Of a stretch of DNA of 64,000 nucleotides, positions 49,891-60,006 are shown piece after piece. The notes beneath the pieces are model-generated. The model was not told the DNA's origin, searched no databases, and was given only the letters and a program-made list of their open reading frames with translations. The translations under genes and the position numbers were made by a program. Origin of the DNA: Isochrysis galbana (Eukaryota > Haptophyta > Isochrysidales > Isochrysidaceae); assembly GCA_018136815.1 (NCBI GenBank), contig CM030941.1, forward strand, positions 2,648,984 through 2,712,983. The letters run 5' to 3'. Position 1 is the stretch's first letter. Every line of letters begins with the position of its first letter.

Positions 49891-50525
49891 GGAGGAGGTC
49901 CCTCCGCAGATTTCCTTCGCCACCGGGCGCGGGCCACCGGACCAAAGTCGCGTTCCGTCAAAAGAGGACCACAATCTGTTTTCTTTTTAGTTATGAACAA
50001 TAGTGGTACAAAACAAAGCTGTGCATAGAAACTTTTTTTAACATAAAGTCGCCGTATACGAGATGTTTCGTTTACGCAGCACATGTGATTACTTGCAATC
50101 ATTGAGCACGCCGTGCGTATGCGCATCGACTTCCCCCTCGCGAGGGCGCCGTGCGTGCGCATAGAAACTTTTTTCCCTAAGGCCCACATTAACGTAAAGT
50201 AGCCATATACGAGACGTTTCGTTTGCGCAGCACGTGTGATTGCTTGCAATCATTGTGCACGCCGTGCGTATGCACATCGGCTCCCCCCCCCCGCGGGGCG
50301 CCGTGCGTGCGCATAGCAACTTCCAGGAAGGTGCACGCCGTGCGTTCACTCTTTCCGCGGGGGGACTCTGGACGCAGAGGCGGTCGGGAACCGCGGGGGC
50401 ACCCCTGGGACCGGGGAAAATATTACCGTATATTGCGAAAACACTAACGTAAACAATCGAGGTCTTGGGGTCTCTCCGCTCCCCCGGGGCCCCCTCCCAC
50501 GTTGCTAGATTTGGCGACTAGGCGT

Positions 50526-51086
50526 ATGGACTACAGAGCGGTCCAACTCTTGTTAACTCATGGAGCAACTGCTACTGTTGTAGATTGTACACAACACACG
50601 CCGCTGCACCATGCAGCAAGGAATGGTGACATCCAACTTGTAGCCACGCTGACAGATGTGTCAGATGTTAACGCACAAAACAAATGGGGCGAGACTCCTC
50701 TTCACATTGCGGCGCAGAAAGGCCATGCGGACTGCGTAAGTTTTCTCATAGAACGCGGAGCTGATGTCAACATTAAAGGGTATGTATATCAAAACACTCC
50801 ATTGCATATGGCAGCGGAGAAAGGACACCTTGCGTGTGTCGAACTTCTTGTCAATACAGAAATTATTAATCTTCGAAATCGCCTCGGTTATTCTCCTCTT
50901 CATCTTGCGGCGATGGGTGGTCACGCGCAATGTGTCGCGTTTCTCATCGATCAAGGAGCGAACGTCAATAACGTGGCTAACAATCTACAAACTCCATTGC
51001 GTTCAATCATCACGCGCATAAGAGACCAGCGATACTCTGAAGTACATCAAATTCTAATCCGAGCGATTGTCGCTAATGACGTGTAA
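50526..51086 (+). CDS. Ankyrin-repeat protein inside the foldback element
   Basis: 186 residues from the ATG at 50526; the frame is open back to a stop at 50445 without another ATG, so an upstream exon is possible. There are five ankyrin repeats: a first partial (RAVQLLLTHGATATVVD), then TPLHHAARNGDIQLVATL, TPLHIAAQKGHADCVSFLIE, TPLHMAAEKGHLACVELLVN and SPLHLAAMGGHAQCVAFLID, with a final capping repeat (NVANNLQTPLRSIITRIRDQ). The gene is near 45-50% GC, clearly lower than neighbouring genes, and its codons are AT-richer. It therefore looks foreign, perhaps of viral or recently transferred origin. Ankyrin proteins bind other proteins; the partner is unknown. There is no membrane segment or enzyme domain. 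Confidence 0.8.
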   Translation: MDYRAVQLLLTHGATATVVDCTQHTPLHHAARNGDIQLVATLTDVSDVNAQNKWGETPLHIAAQKGHADCVSFLIERGADVNIKGYVYQNTPLHMAAEKGHLACVELLVNTEIINLRNRLGYSPLHLAAMGGHAQCVAFLIDQGANVNNVANNLQTPLRSIITRIRDQRYSEVHQILIRAIVANDV

Positions 51087-51427
51087 CGAAACTGTTTTGG
51101 CATGGGGCAGGCATCCACTCAGATTTCAGAGGGTACCACTTGGGAAGGCAGGCTCACAAAATCGATGAGGATGTATGAGTGTTGACGCAAAAGGGAGCTT
51201 CGGACAGACGAGGTTTGGGGGGCATTTTGCGCTCAATCAGCGTGGCCCATGACCGATGTCGAGGAGGTCGGGTTGGATAACCCATGCGCTCGATGCCACA
51301 CGTGCATTTGCGCTTGGTGGAAGTCTGGGAGCGCTCTTCGAGTTGAAACTGGTTGGAGTGAGCGCCTGGCGATGCAGCGCTCGTGGTGACCGGTGTGTGC
51401 ATGAGCATTTCGATGGACGAGCAATAG

Positions 51428-51592
51428 GTGAGGAAGGGGCACGAGGAAGGGCAGGAAGGGCAGGGCAGGAGGAAGAGCAGGAAGGGCAGGGCAGGAGGAA
51501 GGGCAGGAGGAAGGGGGCAGGAGGAAGGGGGCAGGAGGAAGGGGGCAGGAGGAAGGGGGCAGGAGGAAGGGGGCAGGAGGAAGGGCAGGTCC
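51428..51592 (+). repeat. GA-rich minisatellite, unit GGCAGGAGGAAGGG
   Basis: About eight to ten units of roughly 15 bp, in two variants (GGGCAGGAAGAGCAGGAA-like at the left, GGGGGCAGGAGGAA at the right). It lies between the ankyrin gene and the right arm of the foldback element. Confidence 0.9.
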
Positions 51593-52123
51593 TTCCGCAC
51601 TTTTCGCCAAGAAGGAACGGCGTGCAGAAAAAGTTGTTATGCTGCATGATGAGTGGCAATCACACTTTGTTCCGCCCGTCCTCCGCGCCCAGAGTTCCCC
51701 CGCGAAAAGAGTGAACGCACGGCGTGCACCTTCCTGGAAGTTGCTATGCGCACGCACGGCGCCCCCGCGGGGGTGCGCCGGTGCACATCGCGCCGTGCCC
51801 ACGCACGGCGTGCACATGTGATTGCAAGTCATCACAGGCGCTGTGTAACGAAACATCTCTTATATGGCCAGTTTACGTAGTTGTGGGCCGCAGGGGCTAC
51901 ACACATGGAACGGGTTGACATGCGCGCGCACGGCGTATCCGCGGGGGGACCGATGCACATCGCGCCGTGCCCATGCACGGCGTGCACCGATGTGATTAGC
52001 GAAGAAGCTTTGACGGCCTCTCTCTCTTATAATTTTAACAAGATCTAATGTTAAACAACTACAATACAACTGTGGACATTTGATCGCTCAATTCTACTGA
52101 TGTCCCACTATTGACGGAACGAC

Positions 52124-53135
52124 ACCTCATATCTAAGCCCTTCACCCCTATCCCCCTAGTAGTGTACGGGGGGAGCCGCCTGATGGCGGTGGGAGAAGGG
52201 CCGGGGGAGTGGGGGTGTAGAAAGTATGCTACGTACTACGTGTGGAGTAGCGGTAGGGTGTGGAGATGGACTGTTCCCAGGATCCGGGTAAGGCTCCTGA
52301 GACTCCATCCTTGGCAACCCACGCGTCCGTAGGCGGCCTATCAATTTGGGTAGCGGGTGAAGATACTTGGGAAGGCTTGGGCACGGGTGCAGTGGTGACG
52401 GGGTCCGCGCGCGGCGGCGAGGGCGGATTTGGCGGTGCAGAGGGCGGTGGTGGGTCCATAGGAACAGACTGAATCAATCTCTAGTGGGTGATTTCTAGCG
52501 AGAGACCACACACAACTCAGTCAGTAGGGGCTCAAGGACAAGATTCATCGGCGAATAGCGTCTCAACGCGAGCACAGCGGCGTGCACTTTACCTATAGCT
52601 TTTCGTAGCTTCGCCATGGAGTAGCTGGTAGACTTAAAAAGTCTAGAAGCTTACATAGGTGTTAGACTTACAGAGTCTAGATGCTTGAGGTTCTTGAGGG
52701 TGTACTTTAGCAAGCAAGATGCTCGCTACTCCCTTGGTCTTCATCGACACGTGCTTACTACTCCCTTGATCTCCATGCCTGGGTGATCAGTCCAGAGCTA
52801 GAGCATATTCATATTCTGAGTAGAAAGAAGCTTGTAGAAGCTGCTTGGCCACGTGGGTATAATGGTAGGCCAACATTGAATGAAGTGTAGTGATTGATAG
52901 AAGCTTGGAGACGTCGTACGACGTATAGATAGACATAAGAACGAAGATTGATGATTTACCATCGCGCTTATAACGGTAGAGCGGAAAATAGCGAAACAGC
53001 CTGCAGAGGCTCGCGAATGCGACATAGGGGTTCCATTCGCGCCGCGAGTGCGGTAAGAATATTAAAAGGTTTTTTTTACACGCGCCCACCGCCACCGTTG
53101 GCCACAACCTGTCTCGACACCGCCCAGCCGCACGC
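52124..53135. other. Non-coding interval
   Basis: It contains two related short inverted repeats (TAGACTTAAAAAGTCTA at about 52630, TAGACTTACAGAGTCTA at about 52664) and a TTAAAAGGTTTTTTTT retroelement tail ending at about 53077. No gene is recognised. Confidence 0.5.
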
Positions 53136-54749
53136 TTATGACGTAGGCCCCGACTTAAGATCATTAGGGGGGCCTACGTCATACGAATTGCCTGCAGCGG
53201 AGCATTGTTGCGTAAGTGGCAACAGTAATTGCGAGGCCAACATGGCCATCACACGCCGAAGAGCCCCACAAGCGATGTGTCGTTCGTTGTGATGCAGCGC
53301 AGAGGCGAGCGGTCCACCATCGCGCGCAACTTCGGCCCACTGCACGTCGGTCAGCGCAGTGAGCCGCTCCACCTCCCGCAGCACCGCTTGCATGCGCAGC
53401 CGGCCATCGAGCACGTCATCGTAGCTTTCGTTGATTACTGGTGAGAAGGTGTGGAACCCGAGCGAGCGCAGAGTGGCGAGAGTTCCGGGCGATCCGAGCA
53501 TGAGTAGTGGGACACCGTGCTGGAGAGGTTTGAATGACTTTTCCGTCAAGAACGCCAGTCGAGCACCGGCATCGTCCGCCACCATGTCCGACTCGAACGT
53601 CAGCGCGAAGCGGACACCACGCCAAATGGCGACTGAAGATGAGAAGTATGTGGCCTCGTGGCCTCGGCTGCTCGGAGCAATGTCAAGCACGCGAGGCAAG
53701 CGAGAACAAAGATTCTCGACAAGGCGATGATCAGATAGCAGACGCCGCTGATCGTCCAGGGAGTATGGCGCAGGCCACCCGGGGGCGGGCTCACCTGGTG
53801 CAAAGAGTGCTTGCACTTGCCCATTCTGCCCAGCCCATGACGTTGCAGTCTTGGGCGAGTCACAAAACGCGTAGCGGCTCGCGGACCAGCGTGCACGCTC
53901 GGGCAACAGCCCTCGTTGGAATAAATCGAGCATCACTAGCCCACGCAGAAACCGGGGCTTGCCCCCCAGAACCAGAAACGCTGCAGGTGAGAACTTAGGT
54001 TCAGACGGATGGCTGGCCAGTCGGCGCGCTCCCGATGGCAGTGAACCATGCCGTGAGCAGGTCAGCCCCTGCCCCTTTTGACGACGCTGCGAGACGAGCA
54101 GCCACAAGTTGGAGTGCCAGTACAGCTGGCAAATCGAAGTTTCGTCGTTGCGTGCTCCAGACCCCAGGCCCTGGACGCGCTCCCACTGGTGTAGAGGCTC
54201 CCACACCGAGCGGCGCTCCTTCTCGCCGGTGCAAGAGCAGCCAACGCAATCTCCGCCGTTGCGATACGCCGAGCTACGCATCACGCCGTGGTTGAAGTGG
54301 ACCAAGCAAATCCGGTCGATTGGTATCGTAAATTTGTGAAGCACGCGTCGCACCGCCTGCAGCGTCGCGTCGACGGCCCATTCGCTCGCAGCGAGCAGCA
54401 GCGCACGCGCTCCGTCGGGCTCGAGCAGCTGCGCAAGCTGTTGGTAGTGGGCGCCGACGCGCTCAGTCGCGCGCGGGCCCAGAAAGCCCGCAGCTGCAGC
54501 ATCATGCCAGTTCCAATACTGCGCGAGAACCAGCCGGTGCGCTGATGGCGTGAGAGCCGCAGCGCGAGAGCAGTTGGCGGGGCCTGGCCGTCGGGCGCCA
54601 AGCGCAGCGAGGATAAAGTCGGCCTGGCCTGCGGAGGGGATGGTGGGCACCTCCGGGCTCAAGAAAGGGTGAGCTGTCAAGGGCAGCACGCGCACGTCGA
54701 GTTCCTTCCCCGGCCACGAGCAGCGCCACCGCACAGCCGAGAAGGACAT
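53136..54749 (-). CDS. Glycosyltransferase-like protein (FLTEKSFKP family)
   Basis: 537 residues from the ATG at 54749. A GTG-led extension to 54857 is possible but has no Met. The C-terminal domain carries FLTEKSFKPLQHGVPLLMLG and LRSLGFHTFSPVINESYDDV, a signature common in marine viral and algal proteins thought to be glycosyltransferases. In these the TEK-x-x-KP segment contacts the sugar nucleotide. Preceding parts include FESDMVADD, YFSSSVAIWRGVRFALTFES and LVHFNHGVMRSSAY, which fit a GT-B-like two-lobed enzyme. There is no obvious signal anchor. The last residues (YDVGPPNDLKSGPTS) come from a 15-bp-arm hairpin (53137-53183) that looks inserted, so the original C-terminus may have been shorter. 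Same strand as the two glycosyltransferase-like genes at 58.6-61.1 kb. Confidence 0.65.
   Translation of the reverse strand: MSFSAVRWRCSWPGKELDVRVLPLTAHPFLSPEVPTIPSAGQADFILAALGARRPGPANCSRAAALTPSAHRLVLAQYWNWHDAAAAGFLGPRATERVGAHYQQLAQLLEPDGARALLLAASEWAVDATLQAVRRVLHKFTIPIDRICLVHFNHGVMRSSAYRNGGDCVGCSCTGEKERRSVWEPLHQWERVQGLGSGARNDETSICQLYWHSNLWLLVSQRRQKGQGLTCSRHGSLPSGARRLASHPSEPKFSPAAFLVLGGKPRFLRGLVMLDLFQRGLLPERARWSASRYAFCDSPKTATSWAGQNGQVQALFAPGEPAPGWPAPYSLDDQRRLLSDHRLVENLCSRLPRVLDIAPSSRGHEATYFSSSVAIWRGVRFALTFESDMVADDAGARLAFLTEKSFKPLQHGVPLLMLGSPGTLATLRSLGFHTFSPVINESYDDVLDGRLRMQAVLREVERLTALTDVQWAEVARDGGPLASALHHNERHIACGALRRVMAMLASQLLLPLTQQCSAAGNSYDVGPPNDLKSGPTS
53137..53183. repeat. Perfect 15-bp hairpin TATGACGTAGGCCCC / GGGGCCTACGTCATA
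   Basis: Arms at 53137-53151 and 53169-53183 with a 17-nt loop. It overlaps the stop codon end of the glycosyltransferase-like gene. It could be a small insertion or an RNA hairpin at the 3' end of the transcript. Confidence 0.9.
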
Positions 54750-54857
54750 TGTGGTGTGCGAATGCTGCCGCGCCGCGCGCCCGGCGGATCGGTCGGTCAG
54801 TCCAGCAGCGGGAGGTGTGGCGACGGCAGGGAATACTTTAACTCTTGTTTGATCCAC

Positions 54858-55476
54858 CTAGCATATGGTGGTCCGTGAATAGATAGTAGTGTTGTGTAGA
54901 CCAATGATAACATCGTGCGGCTAGCGCTCGTGATGGCGACACAAGGACTCCAGACAAGGTCGACGTTGCCACACGCATAGTAGCTCTGAGGTATCTACAA
55001 CAAAACACGACTTAAGATTAAACAGCTCTTTACTGCCGGGAGCGCAGCATGCAAATGGATGCTTCGAAGTTTCGTTTTTTGGGGACACGCCGCAACTCCG
55101 GACTACCCCCTCTCAACTCCGGACCGACCACGAGACTAGATCTCGCCCGAGGGTAAGACTAAAGTAGATCGCTCGAGCGTAACACTAAATCTCTCGCTCG
55201 AACGCCCCCGACCCTCGAACGCCCCCGACCCAGAAAGAACACTCGAAAGAATAACGTTAAATGAAAATGAAGGAGGGGAGGAGAGAGAAGAGGGGGGGGG
55301 GCTGAAGAGGCGCGCGTAGTACCTGCCCCATCCCACCTGCCGTCGCGCTCGCACCCGCCCACTCCTCGATCTTACCTCCCCCACCCTCCGCTCTCCACAC
55401 ACACACACCTGCTGCCCTCGCCTCACTCACACCCTACCTCGACTCTCTCCTCTCGCCAGCCTAGCCTCGATTCTCG
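54858..55476. other. Intergenic region between divergent genes
   Basis: The right half (55260-55476) is CT-rich and likely the leader of the 55477 frame. A short direct repeat CTCGAACGCCCCCGACCC is seen at about 55198 and 55216. No gene is found. Confidence 0.45.
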
Positions 55477-55867
55477 ATGCTAGAAGGCTCCAGCTCAACG
55501 TCCTCCTCATGGATGGCGCAAAAGAAGAATGTCGTCCGCATCTTCGAGCTCTTTCAGTCTTCGCTGCCTATGGAGGTGCGTGATGCTCTTGCGCCTCATC
55601 CCTTTGAGGAGCTCTGCTCCGAGGAGAAGGCTTGCAACCCTCAATCAATTGTACGACGAGTTCGCGAACTTCCTCGTCTTCAACTACAAGATCGAGTTGG
55701 GGCGCTACTCGAGCCAAAGTCTCGCTGTCGGGCCAGCCACCAACTACCTCCGCATCTTGCTAAATTTGGTGAGCGACCGCTTCAAGGCGTGCGGCACCTC
55801 TGAGACCAAGCTGTTCTTGACGGCACTCGACTCCTACGCCAACACCGAGGCTGCGCTTTACGGTTAA
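55477..55867 (+). pseudogene. Frameshifted coding remnant, possible recombinase-type N-terminal domain
   Basis: The first frame (MAQKKNVVRIFELFQSSLPM, EVRDALAPHPFEELCSEEKA) breaks near 55630 and continues in the +1 frame as TLNQLYDEFANFLVFNYKIE, LGRYSSQSLAVGPATNYLRI, LLNLVSDRFKACGTSETKLF and LTALDSYANTEAALYG before a stop. There is no intron signal at the break, so this is a one-base indel in the genome or the assembly. The helical second part resembles N-terminal segments that precede tyrosine-recombinase domains in algal proteins. I hold this loosely. The catalytic domain is missing. Confidence 0.4.
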
Positions 55868-56306
55868 AAATTCCGTCCTAGAAACTAGGACCGCGTCCTA
55901 GAAAATCCATGGATTCCTAGGACTCTGGGACCCCCCTCCACGATGGCCCCCCTCGCGGGCCACCGGCCCCCATACCCATACATCGCCCGCACTTCTTCGG
56001 TTCGCGCGCGCGCTGGCCATTGCCATTGCAACAAACAGCGCGCACGGTGGTGCGCGCGGTGGCGGCGGGCCGAGAGTGGCGGCGGCCCAGGGCGGTGTGG
56101 CGGAGGCGGCGATGGCGGAGGCGGCGATTGCGGTAGTGGCGACGGGGAGGAGGGCGGCGAGGGCGAGGGCGGCGGCGGCGAGGGCGGCGGCGGCGAGGGA
56201 GAGAGCGGCGGCGGCGACAACGGCGGCGGCGAGGGCGAGGGCGGCGGCGGCGATCTAGTCTAACCTTGACTAGATATATTGACTCATATATCTTGCTACT
56301 CCTCTA
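55868..56306 (+). repeat. GGCGGC-rich simple repeat
   Basis: 55870-55925 has three nested GTCCTAG/CTAGGAC inverted repeats. 56080-56256 is a (GGC)n/(GGCGAG)n array that keeps several frames open (poly-Gly/Ala or Arg). No gene. Confidence 0.85.
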
Positions 56307-57158
56307 CTACACGTTCTGCAAGTCTGAGTCCTCTTCCACAATGAGCTCAGGCCTGCGCAGCTGACAGTATTCGTACAATGTTGACATGCACTCTTTGGTG
56401 ATGCGCACACTGCAACCCTTGATGGATTGGCCGTCAGAGTACTTTTTCCAAGCTGCTGCTGACGCTGGTGTGTGTTGTACTGTGATAGGAAGAAAGGCCT
56501 GCAAATGCACTTTTCCTTGGTCAATGTGTGCCTCTTTTCCTTCACCTGTTAAGTACGGCACAAAAGTCGGTGTTGCTCCCCAACAGTGTTCAGTGCTTGA
56601 TCTTGCCCGCCATGACACGTTTGCAGCTTGCTTGTTGATGTTGTCTATCCGAACCATGCTCACACGGAGTTCACCATCTGCATCCGCCAGCCTGCAAAAG
56701 TAAAGGCCCTTCTTGTCAAGATCTTGTGCAGCCATGTGCAAAGGCAGCTTAGCAACAAATTCTGACTGAGCTCTCTCCTTTAGTGCTCGTTGGCGGTCCA
56801 CCTTTGGTGCGTTGATGCCAGTTGCACCCTTGATTAGAGGAAGGGGCTGATCTCCAACAACATCATCAATGTCAATGCATGCATCAGATGTGCCTGCTAC
56901 CACCCGGGAGCCGGCACCTTCTTTGGCGTGGCCCAGCAAGATGTCCCACATTTCAGTCCATCGGAGAGGAGCTCCATCCAACAGATCGATCATGCACATC
57001 AGCGTCATCGCCGCACGCGAGCCACAAAAAGCTGACACACCCCCCCCCATGACCCACTCAGACATTCGATGACATCGCAACAATCCTGAAGAGCCTCCAC
57101 CGCGTGAAGAACGTCGTTGGTCCCGCTCTGCCCGCCCAAGACCAACCACCAACCACAA
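56307..57158 (-). CDS. Hypothetical protein, unknown function
   Basis: 283 codons on the minus strand; good candidates for the start are the Met codons at 57158 or 57065. Coding character is clear in the second half: CIDIDDVVGDQPLPLIKGAT, FVAKLPLHMAAQDLDKKGLY, FCRLADADGELRVSMVRIDN, CWGATPTFVPYLTGEGKEAH and SVRITKECMSTLYEYCQLRR. GC content is lower than that of most genes here, and the codon choice is more balanced. No domain is recognised. The style (small beta-rich domain with a Glu-rich end) recalls genes found next to mobile elements in algae, but that is a guess. Confidence 0.45.
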   Translation of the reverse strand: MWLVVGLGRAERDQRRSSRGGGSSGLLRCHRMSEWVMGGGVSAFCGSRAAMTLMCMIDLLDGAPLRWTEMWDILLGHAKEGAGSRVVAGTSDACIDIDDVVGDQPLPLIKGATGINAPKVDRQRALKERAQSEFVAKLPLHMAAQDLDKKGLYFCRLADADGELRVSMVRIDNINKQAANVSWRARSSTEHCWGATPTFVPYLTGEGKEAHIDQGKVHLQAFLPITVQHTPASAAAWKKYSDGQSIKGCSVRITKECMSTLYEYCQLRRPELIVEEDSDLQNV

Positions 57159-57352
57159 CGGTAAGATTACGATTCACGATTGCGCTCAGCAGCATCGCTT
57201 GCGTCCCAATTGGTATCCAAAGGGCACGCAAGGTCGCAACTTTGGCCGCCGAAAGCGCCGTCGCACTGCCGCCGATCTGGATAGCCAGGAACCGGATTGT
57301 GAGTTTTCAGACGATAGCATGGGGTGTGAGTCGTGCGACGAGGCCTGACTAG

Positions 57353-57480
57353 TTTAGTCAAGCACTCACATCTCTGCTGACTGGACCAACCTAGTCATAC
57401 CAACTGTCTGACTAGACCAACCTAGTCATAGATGGAGGCTTGACTAGCCCTCTGACTATAGTCAGGATCGGAATCACGTA
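57353..57480. repeat. Short repeats of GACTAGACCAACCTAGTCAT
   Basis: Two copies of GAC(T/C)...ACCAACCTAGTCATA (57378, 57412) with inverted GACTAG/CTAGTC pairs. The neighbouring sequence to 57890 holds no recognised gene. Confidence 0.6.
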
Positions 57481-57904
57481 CAGCCTTGGGCTGGGGTTTA
57501 TGATCTCCGGCTGAGGCTCGTTCGGTGGGGGGAGACTGTCGGCAGTTAGAAGTCGGGGGAATGGGGGTTGGGGCAGTTAGAAGTCGGGAAACAGGGGCTG
57601 GGCCTTGTTATACCAATCCCTTTTGTATCTCCCCACTATGGTATATCCTTTCCAACTGCCCGACTTTCCAATTTCTCGACTTTCTAACTTCTCGACTTTC
57701 TAACTGCTTAAGAGTCTGGTCTTCATGCCGTATCGCCGCGCCTGTCTGCCTTTTCGGCGGCGCCTACCTTCCTCGCCGTGCTTGTCTCCTCGCCGTACTT
57801 GTCTGTCTCCTCGCCGTGCCTGTGCCTCTTCGCCGTACCTCACCACGCCTACCGTACAGCCTCCTCGCCACGCCTCCTGTCGCCTCACCATCGGCAACAC
57901 CAGC

Positions 57905-58110
57905 ACGGGGGTGATGGCGATTGAACGCTTTTCCATGTGTAGGCTGATGGCTGATGGTGATTGAACGCTTTTCCATGCTGTGGGGGTGATGGTGATGGCG
58001 ATTGAAAGCTTTTCCATGTGTAGGCTGATGGTGATTGAACTCTTTTCCATCTGTGGGTGATGGTGATTGAACGCTTTTCCATGCTGTGGGTGATGGTGAT
58101 TGAACATTGA
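57905..58110 (+). repeat. Tandem repeat, unit GGTGATGGTGATTGAACGCT plus TTTCCATG
   Basis: Six or seven degenerate copies of a unit of 30-50 bp containing GATTGAACGCTTTTCCATG and a variable spacer (TGTAGGCTGATGG or CTGTGGG). On the minus strand it stays open (MEKRSITI repeats), an accident of the repeat. Confidence 0.9.
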
Positions 58111-58581
58111 ACTCTTCTCGCCTAGGATCAATACGGAATACGGGGGTTTGAAGCCAACCTATTACCCATTAATCGGTAGTCAATTAATATGTCATTAATA
58201 GGGGGTTTCAAAAAGTGCCTATTAATAGCGAGCCCTAGTTTTGAGCACCCTTCATTTCTATTTCTTTCTCGCCCGTCGCCGCATCTCTTGCTCAGTGCTC
58301 AGCGTTCTTGGGTGCTTTGCAACTAGCAATTATACCCTCCTCATGAGGGTATTGTCAAAAAAACAACTGAACCTGAGGTCGCGGCCTCTTAGCGGGCGAT
58401 TTCCAAAGATACCGCCGCTTGTTTCAAGGACAAGGACCGATCTTTTTGACCGTATTTGGTACTAACTCGCGTTTATAATAAAATCAAAAAATGTGCCAAA
58501 CTACCGCTAAGGCCTGTTCCGAAGAATTTGCCAACGGCAGGATGGAGGGGGGAATAGACATGCTGGCTTTGCGCGCGCTTG

Positions 58582-60006
58582 TCAAGTCGTGTGGGACAAG
58601 GCGCTCTTTCTTCCTTGTCCTTGCACACGCAATCGGCTCAACGAGTCATACAAGCAGCTCAACTTGGTCCCCTTGCACGTGGGGAATCGTGAGCATATCT
58701 CATTGGGCGGCGGCTGCCCGTTGCACACATGCTGCAATACCTTGACTTCGTCAAACGTTGGTGCACGCAACCATTTGCCCGAGTGCAACCACTTGTTTGA
58801 ATCGCCACTCTCATTTGCATTGCATTGGTCGCACAAGTCCTGCACCGCGAACTTCGAGTTCCACTCGAAGCGGCTGCCTAGAAACTCTGCTGCCACCTGA
58901 CGCGCCGAGCACCACCGCAGGCCATAGCAAATAGAGACTGTGCCTTCAACATACACGTACAGATTGAGCTGCAACATGTTCTCCAGGGTGCGCAAGAGAC
59001 GCGTCGAGAGGCGGTAGATTTGCACCTTGGTCCTCATCTTGTTCACCTCAGGTGGCACGACTGTACCATATCCCCACATCCACGTGCCGTGGGTGCGATG
59101 GTGTGCCCCGATGAAGTCCTCTGTGTAGTGCGCGTGCGACGCGAGGAAGGAGGGCAGGCGGCCAGCGAACAACGTGTCGTCTTCAATCGCCCAGATGTAC
59201 TGATATGACGGAGCTGAATGGACGAGAAGGGCGAGCCCTGGCACGTAATGCAGCCAGGCCGTGTAGTTTTGCCCGAAGGCACTGCGTATCTCCCGTTCGC
59301 CATAGACCATGGCATTGGCACCCATGGCCATCAGCTGGTCGCCCATCGAGCCATTGGGTTGCTGCATGTTGTGCAACACCCACAAATCGTGACCCATCGG
59401 CAGCGGGTGGCGAACGTAGCAGGTCGCGATCAGCGAGAGCGGGATGGCTTTTGCCGTGCGAAGGACGACTGCTGTGTGGTTAGGCTGGCCAAGCATGCGT
59501 AAGACGGCAGGCGCCGGAGGGTGTTCTCGTGCTGAGCCATCCGCGTTGCGTGGCGCCGAACCCATCTCGACTTGCACATGGTCTTGCCAAAGTGGTTGTT
59601 TTGGTGGCCCCACTGTTTTTCGGGTCGTCCGCTCGACACCTTGGCCATCGACATCCCGACTGGTCTGGTTTCGCAACGCGGTCAGGTTCGCCTCGACCGC
59701 AAATGCCCAGAATCTGTCGAGCGATTCGGTGAGCTCCGGGGCGGGTGGCTTGCTGCCACTGGTCGCCGCCGTGTTGCGCACCTCGGACGGTAGCATTCGG
59801 CACACCCTTTCATAGAGAACCGCATCGGCAGGCGGAATGTGGGCATATCGCCGGATGCACTCGGCGCGGGAGTAAAAAATTTCGTAGTGCGCGCTCCGCT
59901 GAATGTGCAGTTGGTTTTCGGCGGGCACGGAAGTGACGAGCCGCCGCTCGAGGGACAGAACGTTTGCTGCCCGGCAGCCCTGGAAGACGGCCTGTGAGGC
60001 GAACAT
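58582..60006 (-). CDS. Putative Golgi glycosyltransferase (GT-A-like, EDD motif)
   Basis: 474 residues from the ATG at 60006. The frame is open further upstream, and a splice acceptor (ACACTTCTGCGCAG at 60092) suggests a possible 5' exon. Core features: HDLWVLHNMQQPNG, YQYIWAIEDDTLFAGRLPSF (the EDD could serve as the DxD metal/nucleotide-sugar site), HYTEDFIGAHHRTHGTWMWG, RQVAAEFLGSRFEWNSKFAV, DLCDQCN and CSRFPTCKGTKLSC. Conserved cysteines near the C-terminus would form disulfides in the secretory lumen. I do not assign a sugar or acceptor. It directly follows, on the same strand, another glycosyltransferase-like gene, and the two frames overlap on paper. Confidence 0.6.
   Translation of the reverse strand: MFASQAVFQGCRAANVLSLERRLVTSVPAENQLHIQRSAHYEIFYSRAECIRRYAHIPPADAVLYERVCRMLPSEVRNTAATSGSKPPAPELTESLDRFWAFAVEANLTALRNQTSRDVDGQGVERTTRKTVGPPKQPLWQDHVQVEMGSAPRNADGSAREHPPAPAVLRMLGQPNHTAVVLRTAKAIPLSLIATCYVRHPLPMGHDLWVLHNMQQPNGSMGDQLMAMGANAMVYGEREIRSAFGQNYTAWLHYVPGLALLVHSAPSYQYIWAIEDDTLFAGRLPSFLASHAHYTEDFIGAHHRTHGTWMWGYGTVVPPEVNKMRTKVQIYRLSTRLLRTLENMLQLNLYVYVEGTVSICYGLRWCSARQVAAEFLGSRFEWNSKFAVQDLCDQCNANESGDSNKWLHSGKWLRAPTFDEVKVLQHVCNGQPPPNEICSRFPTCKGTKLSCLYDSLSRLRVQGQGRKSALSHTT

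Larger units (their letters stand above)
49946..52123. mobile_element. Foldback-type element carrying an ankyrin-repeat gene
   Basis: The left end AGTCGCGTTCCGTCAAAAG (about 49945) and right end TTGACGGAACGACAC (52111-52125) are inverted copies. Inside them, about 230 bp at 50170-50400 is the inverse of 51665-51880 (shared GTGCACGCCGTGCGT, GATTGCAA...ATCA, ACGAAAC..CTC.TATATGGC and AACTTCCAGGAAGGTGCACG). The arms are built of sub-repeats (a GCGCAGCACRTGTGATTRCTT unit at 50076 and 50225). Long, internally repetitive arms are a foldback trait. Cargo: the ankyrin gene and a minisatellite. The left end is shared with the terminus at 715-842. Confidence 0.75.

Noticed and set aside
56076-56258. 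Poly-Ala/Arg and poly-Gly frames
   Set aside because: Generated by the GGC/GAG simple repeat.
57700-58131. Minus-strand frame with repeated MEKRSITI units
   Set aside because: It is the translation of a DNA tandem repeat and has no non-repeat coding context.
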